From the NCBI GenBank assembly GCA_035610365.1, contig CM069432.1, positions 126,614,255 through 126,678,254 of the forward strand: a stretch of DNA of 64,000 nucleotides, written 5' to 3'. Origin of the DNA: Aquatica leii. Its lineage: Eukaryota > Arthropoda > Insecta > Coleoptera > Lampyridae. Within the stretch, counting starts at the first letter, position 1. The number at the start of each line of letters is the position of its first letter. The translations under genes and the position numbers were made by a program. The notes beneath the pieces are model-generated. The model did not search any database and was not told where the DNA came from. It worked only from the letters and a program-made list of their open reading frames with translations. Positions 11,975 through 23,511 of this stretch are shown one piece after another.

Positions 11975-13239
11975 CCCAGTAAACACAAAATTAATAATGT
12001 TTAGTAACAGTTTCAAAACAAAAAATTTATGATTCACTCTTGTTTCAAACATAAAAGAAACCTAACTGCAATAAAATTGCTATAAGTTCATTGCTGTTTC
12101 ACTTATTTGAATCAGTATAGTTTCGGTATTTTAAATTCAAATCTGTTGCAAAATAAATGTTGCAATCGGTTTACGTTTTAAAAGCTTCGTTCTTGAACTG
12201 ATACTAAATGATCAATAAATATATGATTTTCTTGTTTCAATAATGAACTAAAACAATTCTTTTAATAATACAATAATACGTTTTCGAATGCACGTTTCAA
12301 ATTTTATTGCACAATAAATATTTTTAAATACATCACAATGAGCTTTTTACATATTGCAACTTTCTTTTTGTGGTCTTTTCACGGAAGCCTCGAAAACTTC
12401 ATCAGTTACTGTTGGGTAGCAACTTTTAACCGCATCTGTAACATAGAAACAAATATTGCATTTATATACATATACATAATCAAAGAGTTACACAAAATTA
12501 ATTACATTTTTTTAATCAAAAACAACACAAACTTAATATAAATATCACTTTAGCAATCATAAGAAAGTTATAAAAACACTATGAATACCTTTAGCTGTAC
12601 ATAATCGTATAGAAAACTTGAAGAATTGAACTGTAATTATAAATCCTAAAGTATCATCAGATTTACGCAATAATCTACCTTAACGCAATCATGTGTGTTA
12701 ATTTACATTTTTTTTATACAAATTAAAACATGATACATAAAGAACAAAAATCATAATAATATTGATTACATTTATGGATTATAATAAAATGTTTCGACTT
12801 ACCGTTTATTGTTCCATTTCGTAATTGTACACACAGCATCACTTATCAAACTAAAACCGAACAAGTGAAAAGATATGAATTTGCAGCGCAAGCGTTAACG
12901 ACAGTAATCAAAAGTATAGCAACGACTAATGCTGATTAATCACAAAGTATTCCACTGTTTTGAAAATAATTCAATTTTATTTAACCGATCTTCAAACAAT
13001 TCTAGTTATTCAAAAAATATTCGGTTTTAATAAATCAGTTTTTAGACGGTTGCTGATTATGGGAAAAAATTGTAAGTACTGAAACGGTTTATAACTGATT
13101 GTGAAAAATCGGAACTCTTTCAATTTATTCACTGTCAGTTACTTGTAAATGATATAAAAATGGAACTAACACGAAACAACGTAATGAAACAATTGTTTTA
13201 ATATTGTGACTGCAACAGTTTCAATCCGTGTTTACTGGG
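11975..13239 (-). mobile_element. CCCAGTAAAC non-autonomous transposon, copy 1
   Basis: The segment begins CCCAGTAAACAC and ends GTGTTTACTGGG, is flanked by TA on both sides, and is ~1265 bp long. The same sequence recurs inverted at 16745-17956 and in this orientation at 42453-43724. No transposase is encoded, so it must be mobilised in trans. Terminal inverted repeats plus a TA duplication fit Tc1/mariner or another 2-bp-TSD superfamily, which I cannot decide. It carries a small two-exon ORF (see the mini-ORF entry). Confidence 0.85.
12347..12839 (-). pseudogene. Two-exon mini-ORF, copy 1 (frameshifted)
   Basis: On the minus strand, exon 1 (12839-12803) starts ATG and reads MLCVQLRNGTIN, ending at a GTAAGT donor. 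Exon 2 begins at 12435 after a TGTTACAG acceptor and reads DAVKSCYPTVTDEVFEAS before a one-base deletion relative to copy 2 changes the C-terminus and brings an early stop at 12347. Exon 1 and both splice sites look identical to the other two copies. The product is not recognised; function is unknown. Confidence 0.4.
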
Positions 13240-13690
13240 TAATGGTTTAGAAATTTGCGTATGCACTTAGAAGCAATAAACTAGCTGATCTAGTTGTAGA
13301 TAAAATTGTGTTAATACTAATTAGAAATAGTGAATTGTAACAATTGTAAAACATCCAGTTGTAAATTAAGCTGTAACGTATGAGAGGAAAAAAACTATAA
13401 TATTTTTAAGTGTTCAATTACTATTTAGTTGTTAGTCGTCGCAATTATCTAATTGTAAGATATTTATGTATATTATAACAAAATTGTAAATAAGTAAAAG
13501 CTAATGTGCTTTAAGGTTAAATAAGTATCTACAGTATTATTTTCAAAATATTGCATATTAAAAACAAAAACAAACAACACATAATAAGTTTTTAAAAGCA
13601 CTTTATTCGTGTTTTTAAAAAAAAATATTTTAAAAACCTTACCACAATTGAATTGTCAAATTTTACTGACATTATTTTTTTAGCTATTTA

Positions 13691-13830
13691 TTAGTTATTT
13701 TATTTCTAAAAATAAAATTTACCCACAAAAGTTTGTCACTGCGACTGGTAACCCGGCATCTATAGTTCTAGGTAGTTTAGTTATGCATGACTTACTTGAT
13801 TAGGGTTAAGTGGATGATGCTCATCATTAT
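13691..13830 (+). pseudogene. Relic of Penelope-like reverse transcriptase
   Basis: The plus-strand frame reads SYFISKNKIYPQKF, then TATGNPASIVLGSLVMHDLL and a stop. It aligns by eye with the RT block of the second Penelope element in this window (FGTAMGNPASPILANLVMHDLL). About ten codons further a VDDA motif could be the decayed YVDD box. Only this core is readable, so the copy is old and heavily deleted. Confidence 0.65.
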
Positions 13831-14485
13831 TTACACATAAAGTTTTGAACATTTTAAATATTTTTACAGTCATGATTCACAATTAAGTTTTACTCATAAA
13901 ATCAAAAATCAAGATTGTGTACTGTTCTTAAACATCAAATAAATTATAATTTATAATTCTATAATAACAGATTGGTTTACTACACTCATATCATCTAACC
14001 GCACTAGTAACTATCTTTGTAAACATGCTTCTTACTAAACAGTCTACGTTTGTAAGTCTATAAAAAATAAAACTATAAAGTTAAGTATGTTGCAGGTGTT
14101 TTGATCGGTTTAGCTTACTTTGTCAAATGGTGAGAGTGAGTAGATGTAACCAAAACAGTAAAAAAAAATTATAAAAACGCCACATCCGTTAACATTTTGT
14201 AAAAGATATTGCCGAATAAACAAAAAAAAAAGATCTTAATTTGCAACATAAATAACAGGTATACAGCGGTACAGTAGTATAAATCAATGTCTGGTAATTA
14301 ACAAAAAAGGCTGCCTACTTGACCTAAATTCGTTTAAAGACCTACATCCGTAAAAACTGAAACAGAATGAAACAGGCACTAATTATTTCAAATACAAACG
14401 TGTTTCAAAAGTTAACATAAAAATTATTGGACTTCTCAATCACTTTAGACAAAGTAAATTAGATAGAACATGCATCTATTGCTTA

Positions 14486-14640
14486 TTTACGAAAGGCTGC
14501 AAAATTAAAATACAAAAATTTGGCTCTGCAATGAGCAACCCGGCATCTTCAGCTTTAGCTAGCTTAGTCATGCATGACTTAATGCAGTTTGTACTTACAA
14601 ACTCATTTTTCAACCCACTGTGTTTGTTTTTTAGAAATGT
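14486..14640 (+). pseudogene. Second relic of Penelope-like reverse transcriptase
   Basis: The plus-strand frame reads KIQKFGSAMSNPASSALA and then SLVMHDLMQFVL before a stop at ~14640. It is the same RT motif as at 13.7 kb, but the two differ at many positions, so they are independent or anciently duplicated fragments. No endonuclease domain is visible nearby. Confidence 0.65.
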
Positions 14641-16744
14641 TTAAAATTTAAAAAAATATAAGTTCAATTAATTACCGTAATGACATAAATGTAAATCAAA
14701 TTTACAGCAATATCAATAACATGTAAAATAAAAAAATAATTAATTATTAAAATATAAATAAATAATAAAATGACTAGTATTACTTCTTCTTTATAATATC
14801 AATATTTATTTTAAAAGTGTTATCAATTTGAACATAGTTAAATTTATACGTTCACGTGCATGTTAGTTTCTTAAAAGAATTCAAACTGTATAATCGTCAT
14901 ACTTGTTAATAAATGATGTTTTATATGAATTTAATTTAAAATTCATAAGCGGAGGGGAAATTTCCCTCTTTTATATTTAATCACTAATTATTCATCACAA
15001 AAAATTTGGGAAATTGTCATGTATTTTATTTGAAATTAATTTTAGCATTGATCAAACAAGAAAAATTATAAAATAACAAAAAGTAGTTTAAATTTTATAA
15101 TTTAACCTATATATTTAATATCTTAATAATAATATATTGTATTTTTACAGATTTTTGAAAAAGCACTAGTAGTGCGAAGCGTAAATTGAACAAATTGATC
15201 ATAAATTTAAAATGTTTAACCAATGGCTGCAATTTTATTCCTCCAAATAAATTAGATAAAATATATAAATCAACAGCATTTATTATTTCAATCAATTAAC
15301 TTGGTAGGTTTTTTAAATTTATTTTTATGGTTCTTTAAAGGTAGATCAACTTTAAAATTGTAGGTATAAAATGCAATACCTGCAGACTATTTTAACGAAA
15401 CGGCAGAAACGGCCGTAAATGTTTTTAAAATCATATATAAATTTACACCACTTCGAAGCGCGCGACATTCCTCTGCGTAAGAACACAAAATAAAAACCGC
15501 CGTCATCGCTAAAATTGCTCTTCTCTGCCGCGACCCGTTTCTGGTAGAAACTCGTTCTTCCACGACCTAGTCTTAGTAGAACCGTTTACCTGATACCTGT
15601 GTTTACCCTATTAATATTTTCTATTGGTACTCGGTTAACGCTTTCTTAAACCGATCCTGTTAACGTAAATTATATAAACCGACTAACCAAGACCTGTTTT
15701 TGTTTTTTGACATTCTTGACTCCGATCAAATAAAAAGGACTGGTTTTCACGATTTTTATATTTAATTTACCGTTACCCCTTGTTACGTCAAAACGCTTCT
15801 CAATGTTGACCACAAGCTTTCGTTTTATTGACTGCTGTTTGCTACCGCCGAACTTCAGTCTGTAAGTGAATTAAGAAATCACTTGCGCCAGGTTGGCGTA
15901 GGGTTTGTGGAACGTGAACCAAATCTACCGTTACTTGCACATACACGTTTTCAACCCTTTACCTAGTTGAGGTTGGCGCATTGAAAGATCACTCAAGCCA
16001 GCTTGGCTTAAGATCTTTTAATACGTGCAGCATCGCTACGCGTTAGTTTTAAACTGAGGTCTAAAATCAATAACTCAGTCATAGAGCATTTCCAAAGTAC
16101 TCACGTGAACTTAATGTACCAGAAGTTTTCGTTTGCCATTAGAATTAATTGGTATAGTATTAATAACGTAACTGTACCGTATTTCATTTGCGAATAGATA
16201 CCAATGGTCAACTCGACGTAAATTAGAAATTAAATTCAGTTAATCCGATAACAGTACACATGCATTACCTGAAAACTTTAATTAATTATACCAAAGTAAT
16301 TAACATACCTGAAGAATTTTGCAACACTTCTAAATCTGTAACTTCCGTATTTATTTAGTGTATAGATTAATTAACTTAATTTTTAGCACCGTCCGCAACG
16401 TTCACACCTGATGTTTCTTTTAGAGAATGTTTTTTTAAGGTTACATACGAATCGTGAGCCACGTTCAATTCTACTAAATTGGTTATGTTAATTGTGTTTG
16501 AATTGATAACTCTTTAAATCCAACGCCGAGACTTTGAGCTACCAGGGTTATTACACTATTATGCATTGTAAACAATTTCTAGTTAAAGAATCTTGGAATT
16601 GTGAGTAATTAGTTACACGCATTTTTAATTAAAACAAAAAAACATATAAAATAATTGTTGCTAATTATTTTATTTAAATCATAAATAACTAAAATCAATC
16701 ATTTGGAAAGCCTAAAATAAAGTTTGAAAATTAAGTAATAGATA

Positions 16745-17956
16745 CCTAGTAAACCCGGATTAAAACTGTTACAGTCACAAAATTAAAACAATTGTTTTAT
16801 TACGTTAAATAAATTGAAATAGTTCCGATTTTTTACAATCAGTTTTAAACCGTTTCAATACTTGCAATTTTTTCCGCTAATCAGCAACCGTCTAAAAACG
16901 GATTTATTAAAACCGGATAATTTTTGAATAAATAAAATTGTTTAAAGATCGATTAAATAAGATTGAATTATTTTCAAAACAGTGGAATCGTTTTAGTAAA
17001 AACGAATACTTTGTGATTAGTCAGCATTAGTCGTTGCTATAGTTTTGATTACTGTCGTCAACGCTTGCGCTGCAAATTGATATCTTTTCACTTGTTCGGT
17101 TTTAGTTTGATAAGTGATGCTGTGTGTACAATTACGAAATGGAACAATAAACGGTAAGTCGAAACATTTTATTATAATCCATAAATGTAATCAATATTAT
17201 CATTTCTGTTCTTTATGTATCATGTTTTAATTTGTTTTAAAAAAATGTAAATTAACACACATGGTTGCGTAAATCTGATGATACTTTAGGATTTATAATT
17301 ACAGTTCAATTCTTCAAGTTTTCTATGCGATTATGTACAGCTAAAGGTATTCACAGTGTTTTTATAATTTTTTTATAATTGCTAAAGTGATATTTATATT
17401 AAGTTTGTGTTGTTTTTGATTTAAAAAATTTAATTAATTTTGTGTAACTCTATGATTATGTATGTATGCAAATGAAATATTTATTTCTATGTTACAGATG
17501 CGGTTAAAACTTGCTACCTAACAGTAACTGATGCAGTTTTCGAGACTTCCCTGAAAAGACCTCATCAAAGAAAGTTGCAATATGTAAAAAACTTAATGTG
17601 ATATTGTATTTAAAATTAAAATTTGAAATGTGCATTCGAAAATTTATTATTATATTATTGAAAGAATTGTTTTAGTTCATTATTGAAACAAGAAAATCAT
17701 ATTTTTATTGATCATTTAGTATTAGTTGAAGAACGAAGCTTTTAAAACATGAACCGAATGCAACATTTATTTTGCAACAGATTTGAATTTAAATTGCCAA
17801 AACTATACTGATTCAAATAAGTGAAACAGCTATAGACTTATAGCTATTTTAATGCAGTTAGGTTTCTTTCTTTCTTTTATGTTTGAAACAAGAGTGAATC
17901 ATAAATTTTTTGTTTTGACACCGTTACTAAACATTATCAATTTTGGGTTTACTGGG
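16745..17956 (+). mobile_element. CCCAGTAAAC non-autonomous transposon, copy 2 (inverted)
   Basis: Ends are CCTAGTAAAC and GTTTACTGGG with TA on each side. The orientation is opposite to copies 1 and 3. It is slightly shorter (~1212 bp) because of a ~50-bp deletion near the left end. This copy keeps the longest version of the two-exon mini-ORF. Confidence 0.85.
17117..17601 (+). CDS. Candidate spliced mini-ORF, 46 aa
   Basis: Exon 1 (17117-17153) reads MLCVQLRNGTIN plus one base and ends at GTAAGT. A 344-bp intron closes with TTTCTATGTTACAG, and exon 2 (17498-17601) continues in phase with DAVKTCYLTVTDAVFETS and ends KLQYVKNLM before TGA. An in-frame TAA sits two codons upstream of the ATG, so the start is bounded. 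ATG, donor, acceptor and phase are the same in all three family members. I do not recognise the peptide. It could be captured host exons, a remnant of a transposase gene, or a real small protein; expression is unknown. Confidence 0.4.
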
Positions 17957-20080
17957 TAGAAGCAAATTAATTTACATCTTAGTGTGCTAATGCACATTAT
18001 CGTTGCTTAAATATATCATTAAATATTTATTTTGTATATTCTTAATTCTTATAATTACTTTAATAGGTAAAAAAAGATGTTCACTAAATTAAAATTTGAA
18101 TACAAATAATTTAAACTACAGATTAGTTTAACATACTTTGCTAAAAATAAACACTAAAAATCAAAAAGTACCTTTTGTGCAAAATCTACTGAAATCAATT
18201 GTTTGAAATAGAAGAGGTTTTCTTAAAAAGGCAACAAAGATAACGGATTTTTGGTGTAATATAGTAGAAAACAGATAATAATTCGACTACGCACATCTTT
18301 AGTTGATGTTAAACGCGTTTGATAAAGTTTAGATCTTAAGAAACCTAAAACTGACAAATTTATTTAGCATTATGTAAAAAGAACTCCATTTTTGTACTAT
18401 TAAAACATTTTTTCTTAATTCCTACGTTTGTTCTAAGACAGTATGTTTGATTTACTAGTTGTTAGGTGTTAACTCATTCATTTACCGTTTAAGAACGGTA
18501 ATACACCGTGAGAACGCTTGGAAAGCCAACTAGTTAAAACAAAAAATCTTCAGGTAACACAAAAATAACTAAAAACGTGATTTTAAAGTTTATTTAAGTA
18601 ATGTAATAAGATTAATGAGAACATGTTACTATTGTGCAAAATATGGCATAAACCTCACGAATGTTAATAATTATATATTTATACGAAAATGCAAGCTACA
18701 ATGACTTGCAAAACGTCAGTTTGTTTGAGTTCACAAACGGCAATACGGTAAAAGCCAAGTTCTACTTTTTGCTTTGGCTTTTGAAGGGAGACTAGGACCA
18801 AGCCTAAAAAGTCTGGATGTTCAGCTACGACGCGGTCTAACCTAAAACTCGCTTATAATCATAACCAAAATAACCGCAAAATCTTAAGATTCTCTACTAT
18901 TATTTTGTTGTAACTGTATGTGCTACGGTGTTAAATTTTTTTTTCTATTACTCATATTTAAATGGTTATGTGTATAATAAATTGTTTATTTGTGTCTGTT
19001 GACCAATACATAGTACAACTAAAAAATATTAAACTATAAATAGTTTTTTAGAAAAGATACAAGTAAGTAGATAACACCAAAAGGTTATAAAAAGAATTAA
19101 GTTCTTTAATTTACAATATAGTTATAGAAACGTGTACTACGTAAAAGTTTGAGCAAAAAAACTAATTGTGTCTAGAAAATTCTACAAGCAAAAAAACTTT
19201 TATTTTATATTTGTATACACTTGTTAATTTTAAAATAACCATAGAGATCAGGTAAACATTTTTGCTTTTTTTAAATACAATAATTGTATTTTTTTTAAAA
19301 CATAACTTGCGTTTTATTTTTAAACATTTTAATTCAATTTTATTTGAAAACAACAAAAGCACAAAGACAATTAAAAGATTTAAATTTACGTCAAAGTACT
19401 TTAAACCGCCAATTAACAAATTTTTGGTATTAAATAAACAAGTCACAATCCGATCAATCTTATATACTTCAAACAAAAGCTATAAACAAACAGATTAAAT
19501 CGATAAGTAGTTGTTTTAATAATTTGATAATAATTGAAAATTAAACCGTGAGTATTATTTGAATAAAATTATTTTATAGTAAAAGTACAAACTAATTTTT
19601 ACTTTCGGCAAGGAATGCACTCCAAGGTATTCGCACTTTGAACAACAAAAAAATATTATGATAAACATTGTTTATTTTCTTATCAATAAAAACAACTTTT
19701 TAAATAACACAAATTTAAATATAAAATAAAAAATTAAATGATCATAAGTTCAAATAATATTAAACAAATTATTGAATCATTAAACATAAACAATAGTTTG
19801 TGCAATTAATATAAAAAAACTTTTAAAATAGTATACGTTAAGGACGCAACTTGCATCACAATAATAAAACACAGAAGTATAATAGTCACACGTCGCAAAC
19901 AACCTACATATCACACACATAAACTATTTTATTATAGGCATAGTATCACAAAATCTTAATTATATTTTTTTAGAAACGTAAATCATGTAAGCAGCGCAAA
20001 ATGATTAAAACATTTGAGTTACAATAATTTACAAAAAATTAAAAGCTAGTATAGTATTTGTGTTCATAGTAACCCCGTTA
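17957..20080. other. AT-rich DNA, no gene seen
   Basis: Overlapping open frames on both strands near 19162-19498 are low-complexity and have no domain. A perfect 8-bp hairpin (TTACCGTT/AACGGTAA) lies near 18482-18501. Nothing else can be supported. Confidence 0.6.
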
Positions 20081-20084
20081 TTAA

Positions 20085-20140
20085 CCTTTAACTACCCGCG
20101 CCTTAGATTTTTACGTAACTACCCGCGTGGTGCATTTTGT
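20085..20140. repeat. piggyBac left terminal and subterminal inverted repeat
   Basis: CCTTTAACTACCCGCG directly follows TTAA and is matched by the reverse complement at 26908-26923. A second ACTACCCGCG and a TGGTGCATTTTGTACACCA palindrome follow. These are the likely transposase binding sites. Confidence 0.85.
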
Positions 20141-20328
20141 ACACCACATGTATTACTACGAGATTAGCTAAAAATATGTGTGTATTAGGATGTGAATAAT
20201 TTAATCTTATTGAAATAGGTTGTTTATTCAAAATATTACCAATGTTAATAGCATAAACAAACAAAGAATTAGGCAAGAAACTATAATAAACTATTGAAAT
20301 AAGTATAGTTTTATATGTTTAGGTGTGT

Positions 20329-21850
20329 TTATTCGCTGCTTAGTTCACCACGTTTGCAAGAATCACATGTTATAACAGAAGTCATGTGTTGTTTGCAAAC
20401 TGATTTATTACAACTGCCGCAGATGATTGTTGTTATTCGATTTTTTTTTCTGCCACATATAAAACACCCCGCTCGAATTTTCGCTGGTGGCTCCCCTTCA
20501 GTCTCTTCTTCCGGAGTTTTGTATTTAGTCAAGAAACTTTTTATGTCAGTTGGTAAGGACTCTATACTGGCACGTTCAGAAAGATGTGGCTTCATCAAAG
20601 CTAAAGAAAGTACCTTCAAATATTCCCTTCTGTGCTTATAAGCTGCATTCACATGAGTAGCATTATACAATAGTTGACTATTGATTCCTGCTACGTTTAT
20701 TAGTTGAAAAAATATAGCCAATGGCCATCTCCTTGTTCTTCTAGACACAGAGTAAGTACTACACATTTTATCAACAATGTCTACTCCGCCTTTGATCGCA
20801 TTGTACTGTAATATTATATCCGGTTTCTTCGAATCTGAATCTATGACTGCATCCTCGTGCATTGTAGAAATCAATACCACTGCTTTATTTTTTTTGGTAC
20901 GTAGTATGAAACTAAAGTTATTTTATTTTGAAATCCAAACAATGATTATTTCACAGCTCTATTTTTATGAGGTAAAAACTCTGGAGGTATTTCACGTTTG
21001 TTTTTTTTTCATAGTTGCAATAATTGTAATTTTATCTTCAAGTAATTCTTTTGCTAGCGGATAACTTGAATACCAATTATCGCAAGTCAAATTTCTGTTG
21101 CTGCCTTTTACTTCCTCGAGTAGGCGGTGAACAATTGCAGAAGGTGTATTTACCACGCTGTAGGGACCATCTGGCTGTTTTCCACAATAAACTTCTATAT
21201 TGGATACATAATATGTTTTTGCATCACACATTACAAAAACTTTTAGTCCATACTTAGCAGGCTTGTTAGGAATGTATTGCACAAAACTACAACGGCCTCT
21301 AAATGGTATTAACATTTCATTAATCGTAATGTATTCGCCCACTGAGTAGTTTATTTTGCAATTTATTACGAATTCATCTACGATCCATCTTATGGCAGCC
21401 AATTTATCTGTCTGTTTTCTTTGGTCTCTTATAGATTTATCGTCGAATCTAATTACAGAAAGCAAAAATAGAAACCTATTTTTGCTCATACATGCCCGAA
21501 AAATTTCAGAGCCTGTGCCATCTGTTGTCCATAATTCCAAAAAAATGGGTATGATTTTAATTCTTATACCCAGATAACACTAACAAGACTAGAAATGTCA
21601 GCAATTCTGTTTTTGTTATATTTTTTGCGTCGCGTTCTCTATTATATTTTGATTGAACTTTTAGAATCTGTATGTTAGTGCATTGAATTATGTGTTCTAT
21701 CATTTTATTTGTAAATATTTTCATGAAAGCATCTAATTCATTTTCTATGTTTTTTGCTATTTGGGTAGCACCAGGATAAATTTTCAGCACATTACTAGCA
21801 CTCACTTTACTGAATTTGCTTTTTATTGAATTTTTGGCCCAAATAGTCAA
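20329..21850 (-). pseudogene. piggyBac transposase, central and C-terminal part
   Basis: Read on the minus strand from 21850 the protein begins with the N-terminal part of DDE_Tnp_1_7 (KIYPGATQIAKN...). The catalytic core follows: first acidic site read as TINEMLIPFRGRC, second as CDNWYSSYPL, third as KGGVDIVDKM. It ends with a Cys-rich zinc domain (CFICGRKKN...CDSCKRG) that binds the transposon ends. The first catalytic Asp, normally in an IDEMLVPFRG-like motif, is Asn here. Reading also requires a shift at ~21545, a shift at ~21005 in an A run, a stop at ~20950 and a shift at ~20890. It is dead. Its N-terminus lies beyond the Penelope insert. Confidence 0.9.
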
Positions 21851-21852
21851 TT
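21841..21852. repeat. 12-bp target duplication, left of Penelope element 1
   Basis: AAATAGTCAATT is repeated exactly at 26349-26360. Joining the two flanks restores the piggyBac reading frame, which confirms the insertion point. Confidence 0.9.
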
Positions 21853-21943
21853 AATGTAATAGCGAAGGCTTCCACGGCCGGAATCTATACTAACATTAGA
21901 ATGTCTTCCGGGTTTGGACCGTGTCATAGTTGCAACCGAAGCT

Positions 21944-21984
21944 GCCAACGTTTCGCCCACTTTCGTAAGGGGCTTCATCAGGGC
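21944..21984 (-). ncRNA. Hammerhead-ribozyme-like motif, inverted copy
   Basis: This is the reverse complement of the motif at 23471-23511: GCC, CTGATGA, a stem-loop closed by GCCC/GGGC, then GAAACGTT and GGC. It lies in the inverted pseudo-LTR fragment. Confidence 0.65.
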
Positions 21985-22205
21985 GTGAGATAAATCGCAA
22001 AACTCAAACAAGCAATCGAAATCTAACTAAGAACTTCTCAAAAGTTAGGTTATCCACTTGTAAAACAAGCCATAACCTAAACTATGAAAAGGTAAGAAAG
22101 AAAACGATAACCTGAAAAAGCAAACGAAAATCTAACAAAGAACCACTACCGAGTTAGGTAATCAACTTGTGAACCAAGCCAGATTCTAAACTAGGTAGAA
22201 GTGAC

Positions 22206-23033
22206 TTAAGAAGAAATAGTCTCCGTATTTAAAGGAACAGGATCGTCACGGATGATTAAGCTCGACCCTGATTGGGTTACGGTTGCTAGGGGGCGTGTTT
22301 TTGTTAAATGACTAATAACCGGGAACCAAAGATGGGATAGTTCGAAACCATGATCGCGATTGAAGTTATTGGGGTGTTTGATGATTTCTATGCTTTCTCG
22401 GAATTTCCTGTTGAAAAAGAATGGAGATTTGGCAATCAACGAAACATTATCAAAATCTATCTTGTGACCTGTAGTAAAATGATGTTCAGCGACCGCAGAC
22501 TTGGAAGTATACCTTTTCCTTATACAACGATCATGTTCTGAAATGCGAGTAATGACGGAACGACCGGTTTCACCAATGTAGACTAAACCACAAGAACAGG
22601 GAATTTGGTATACACCTTGAGATAAAAGTGTAGGAAATTTGTCTTTGGGAGAAGGAAGAATCTGAGAGATTTTGCCTGTCGAGTTGAATATGGGTTTAAT
22701 ACCATTCTTACGAAGGAGTTTCCCTATTTGATCTGTAACCTTGTGAATGTAGGGTAAAAAGGCCAATTTCGGGTTGGATTCGGGAGTAGAAATGTCCTTA
22801 GGTAATCGAGTATGTGGATGTAAACGACGATTAATAACTCTATGAATATCTCGCTTGACATAACCATTGTTCACTAAGGTTCTAGTAAGATGACGGAGTT
22901 CTGAGTCTAGATTCTCAGGTTGACAAATAGAAAAGGCACGATGGACCAAAGATTCAATGACAGAACGTTTCTGTGCAGGATGATGATGAAACGAAGCATG
23001 AAGGTATCTGTCCGTATGGGTGGGTTTGCGATA
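22206..23033 (-). pseudogene. Inverted 3' fragment of Penelope ORF
   Basis: The minus-strand frame matches the last ~276 residues of the main ORF from the YRKPTHTDRYLHASF region to the end ...NTETISS, including the whole GIY-YIG domain. Its upstream end joins the forward fragment tail-on at ~23033, so the frame runs on into unrelated antisense codons. It has no RT and is part of the element's structure rather than a gene. Confidence 0.85.
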
Positions 23034-23470
23034 TTCTTTTTCAACAGGAAATTCCGAGAAAGCATAGAAATCATCAAACACCCCAATAACTTCAATCGCG
23101 ATCATGGTTTCGAACTATCCCCTCTTTGGTTCCCGGTTATTAGTCATTTAACAAAAACACGCCCCCTAGCAACCGTAACCCAATCAGGGTCGAGCTTAAT
23201 CATCCGTGACGATCCTGTTCCTTTAAATACGGAGACTATTTCTTCTTAAGTCACTTCTACCTAGTTTAGAATCTGGCTTGGTTCACAAGTTGATTACCTA
23301 ACTCGGTAGTGGTTCTTTGTTAGATTTTCGTTTGCTTTTTCAGGTTATCGTTTTCTTTCTTACCTTTTCATAGTTTAGGTTATGGCTTGTTTTACAAGTG
23401 GATAACCTAACTTTTGAGAAGTTCTTAGTTAGATTTCGATTGCTTGTTTGAGTTTTGCGATTTATCTCAC

Positions 23471-23511
23471 GCCCTGATGAAGCCCCTTACGAAAGTGGGC
23501 GAAACGTTGGC
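23471..23511 (+). ncRNA. Hammerhead-ribozyme-like motif, internal pseudo-LTR
   Basis: GCC-CTGATGA (23474-23480) is followed by stem II (GCCC-CUU/AAG-U-GGGC), then GAAAC and GTT, and GGC that can pair back with the leading GCC as stem I. Stem III would be minimal (A-U and C-G). Minimal hammerheads of this layout are known from Penelope-like elements, where they are thought to process the transcript. Cleavage would be expected after the GUU triplet. Folding was checked only by eye. Confidence 0.7.

Larger units (their letters stand above)
13240..16744. other. AT-rich DNA with two RT relics, otherwise unassigned
   Basis: Apart from the two Penelope reverse-transcriptase relics at 13691-13830 and 14486-14640, I see no gene. 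A part of somewhat higher GC at about 15400-16560 has no long ORF and resembles in texture the non-coding region at 48.4-49.9 kb (both contain CGAAGCGCGCG); it may be an old LTR or leader. Confidence 0.45.

Noticed and set aside
15400-16560. GC-richer segment as a possible host gene or promoter
   Set aside because: No ORF of note on either strand and no splice-consistent coding series; kept only as unassigned, possible old LTR.
19162-19498. Overlapping frames of 104 and 78 codons on opposite strands
   Set aside because: Low-complexity AT-rich translation; neither has a recognisable motif.
20315-21064. Plus-strand frames opposite the piggyBac transposase
   Set aside because: Shadows of the minus-strand transposase.
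22350-23249. Frames starting MIAIEVIGVFDDF and similar, near the junction of the Penelope fragments
   Set aside because: They are antisense translations of the GIY-YIG region continuing across the inverted junction, not separate genes.
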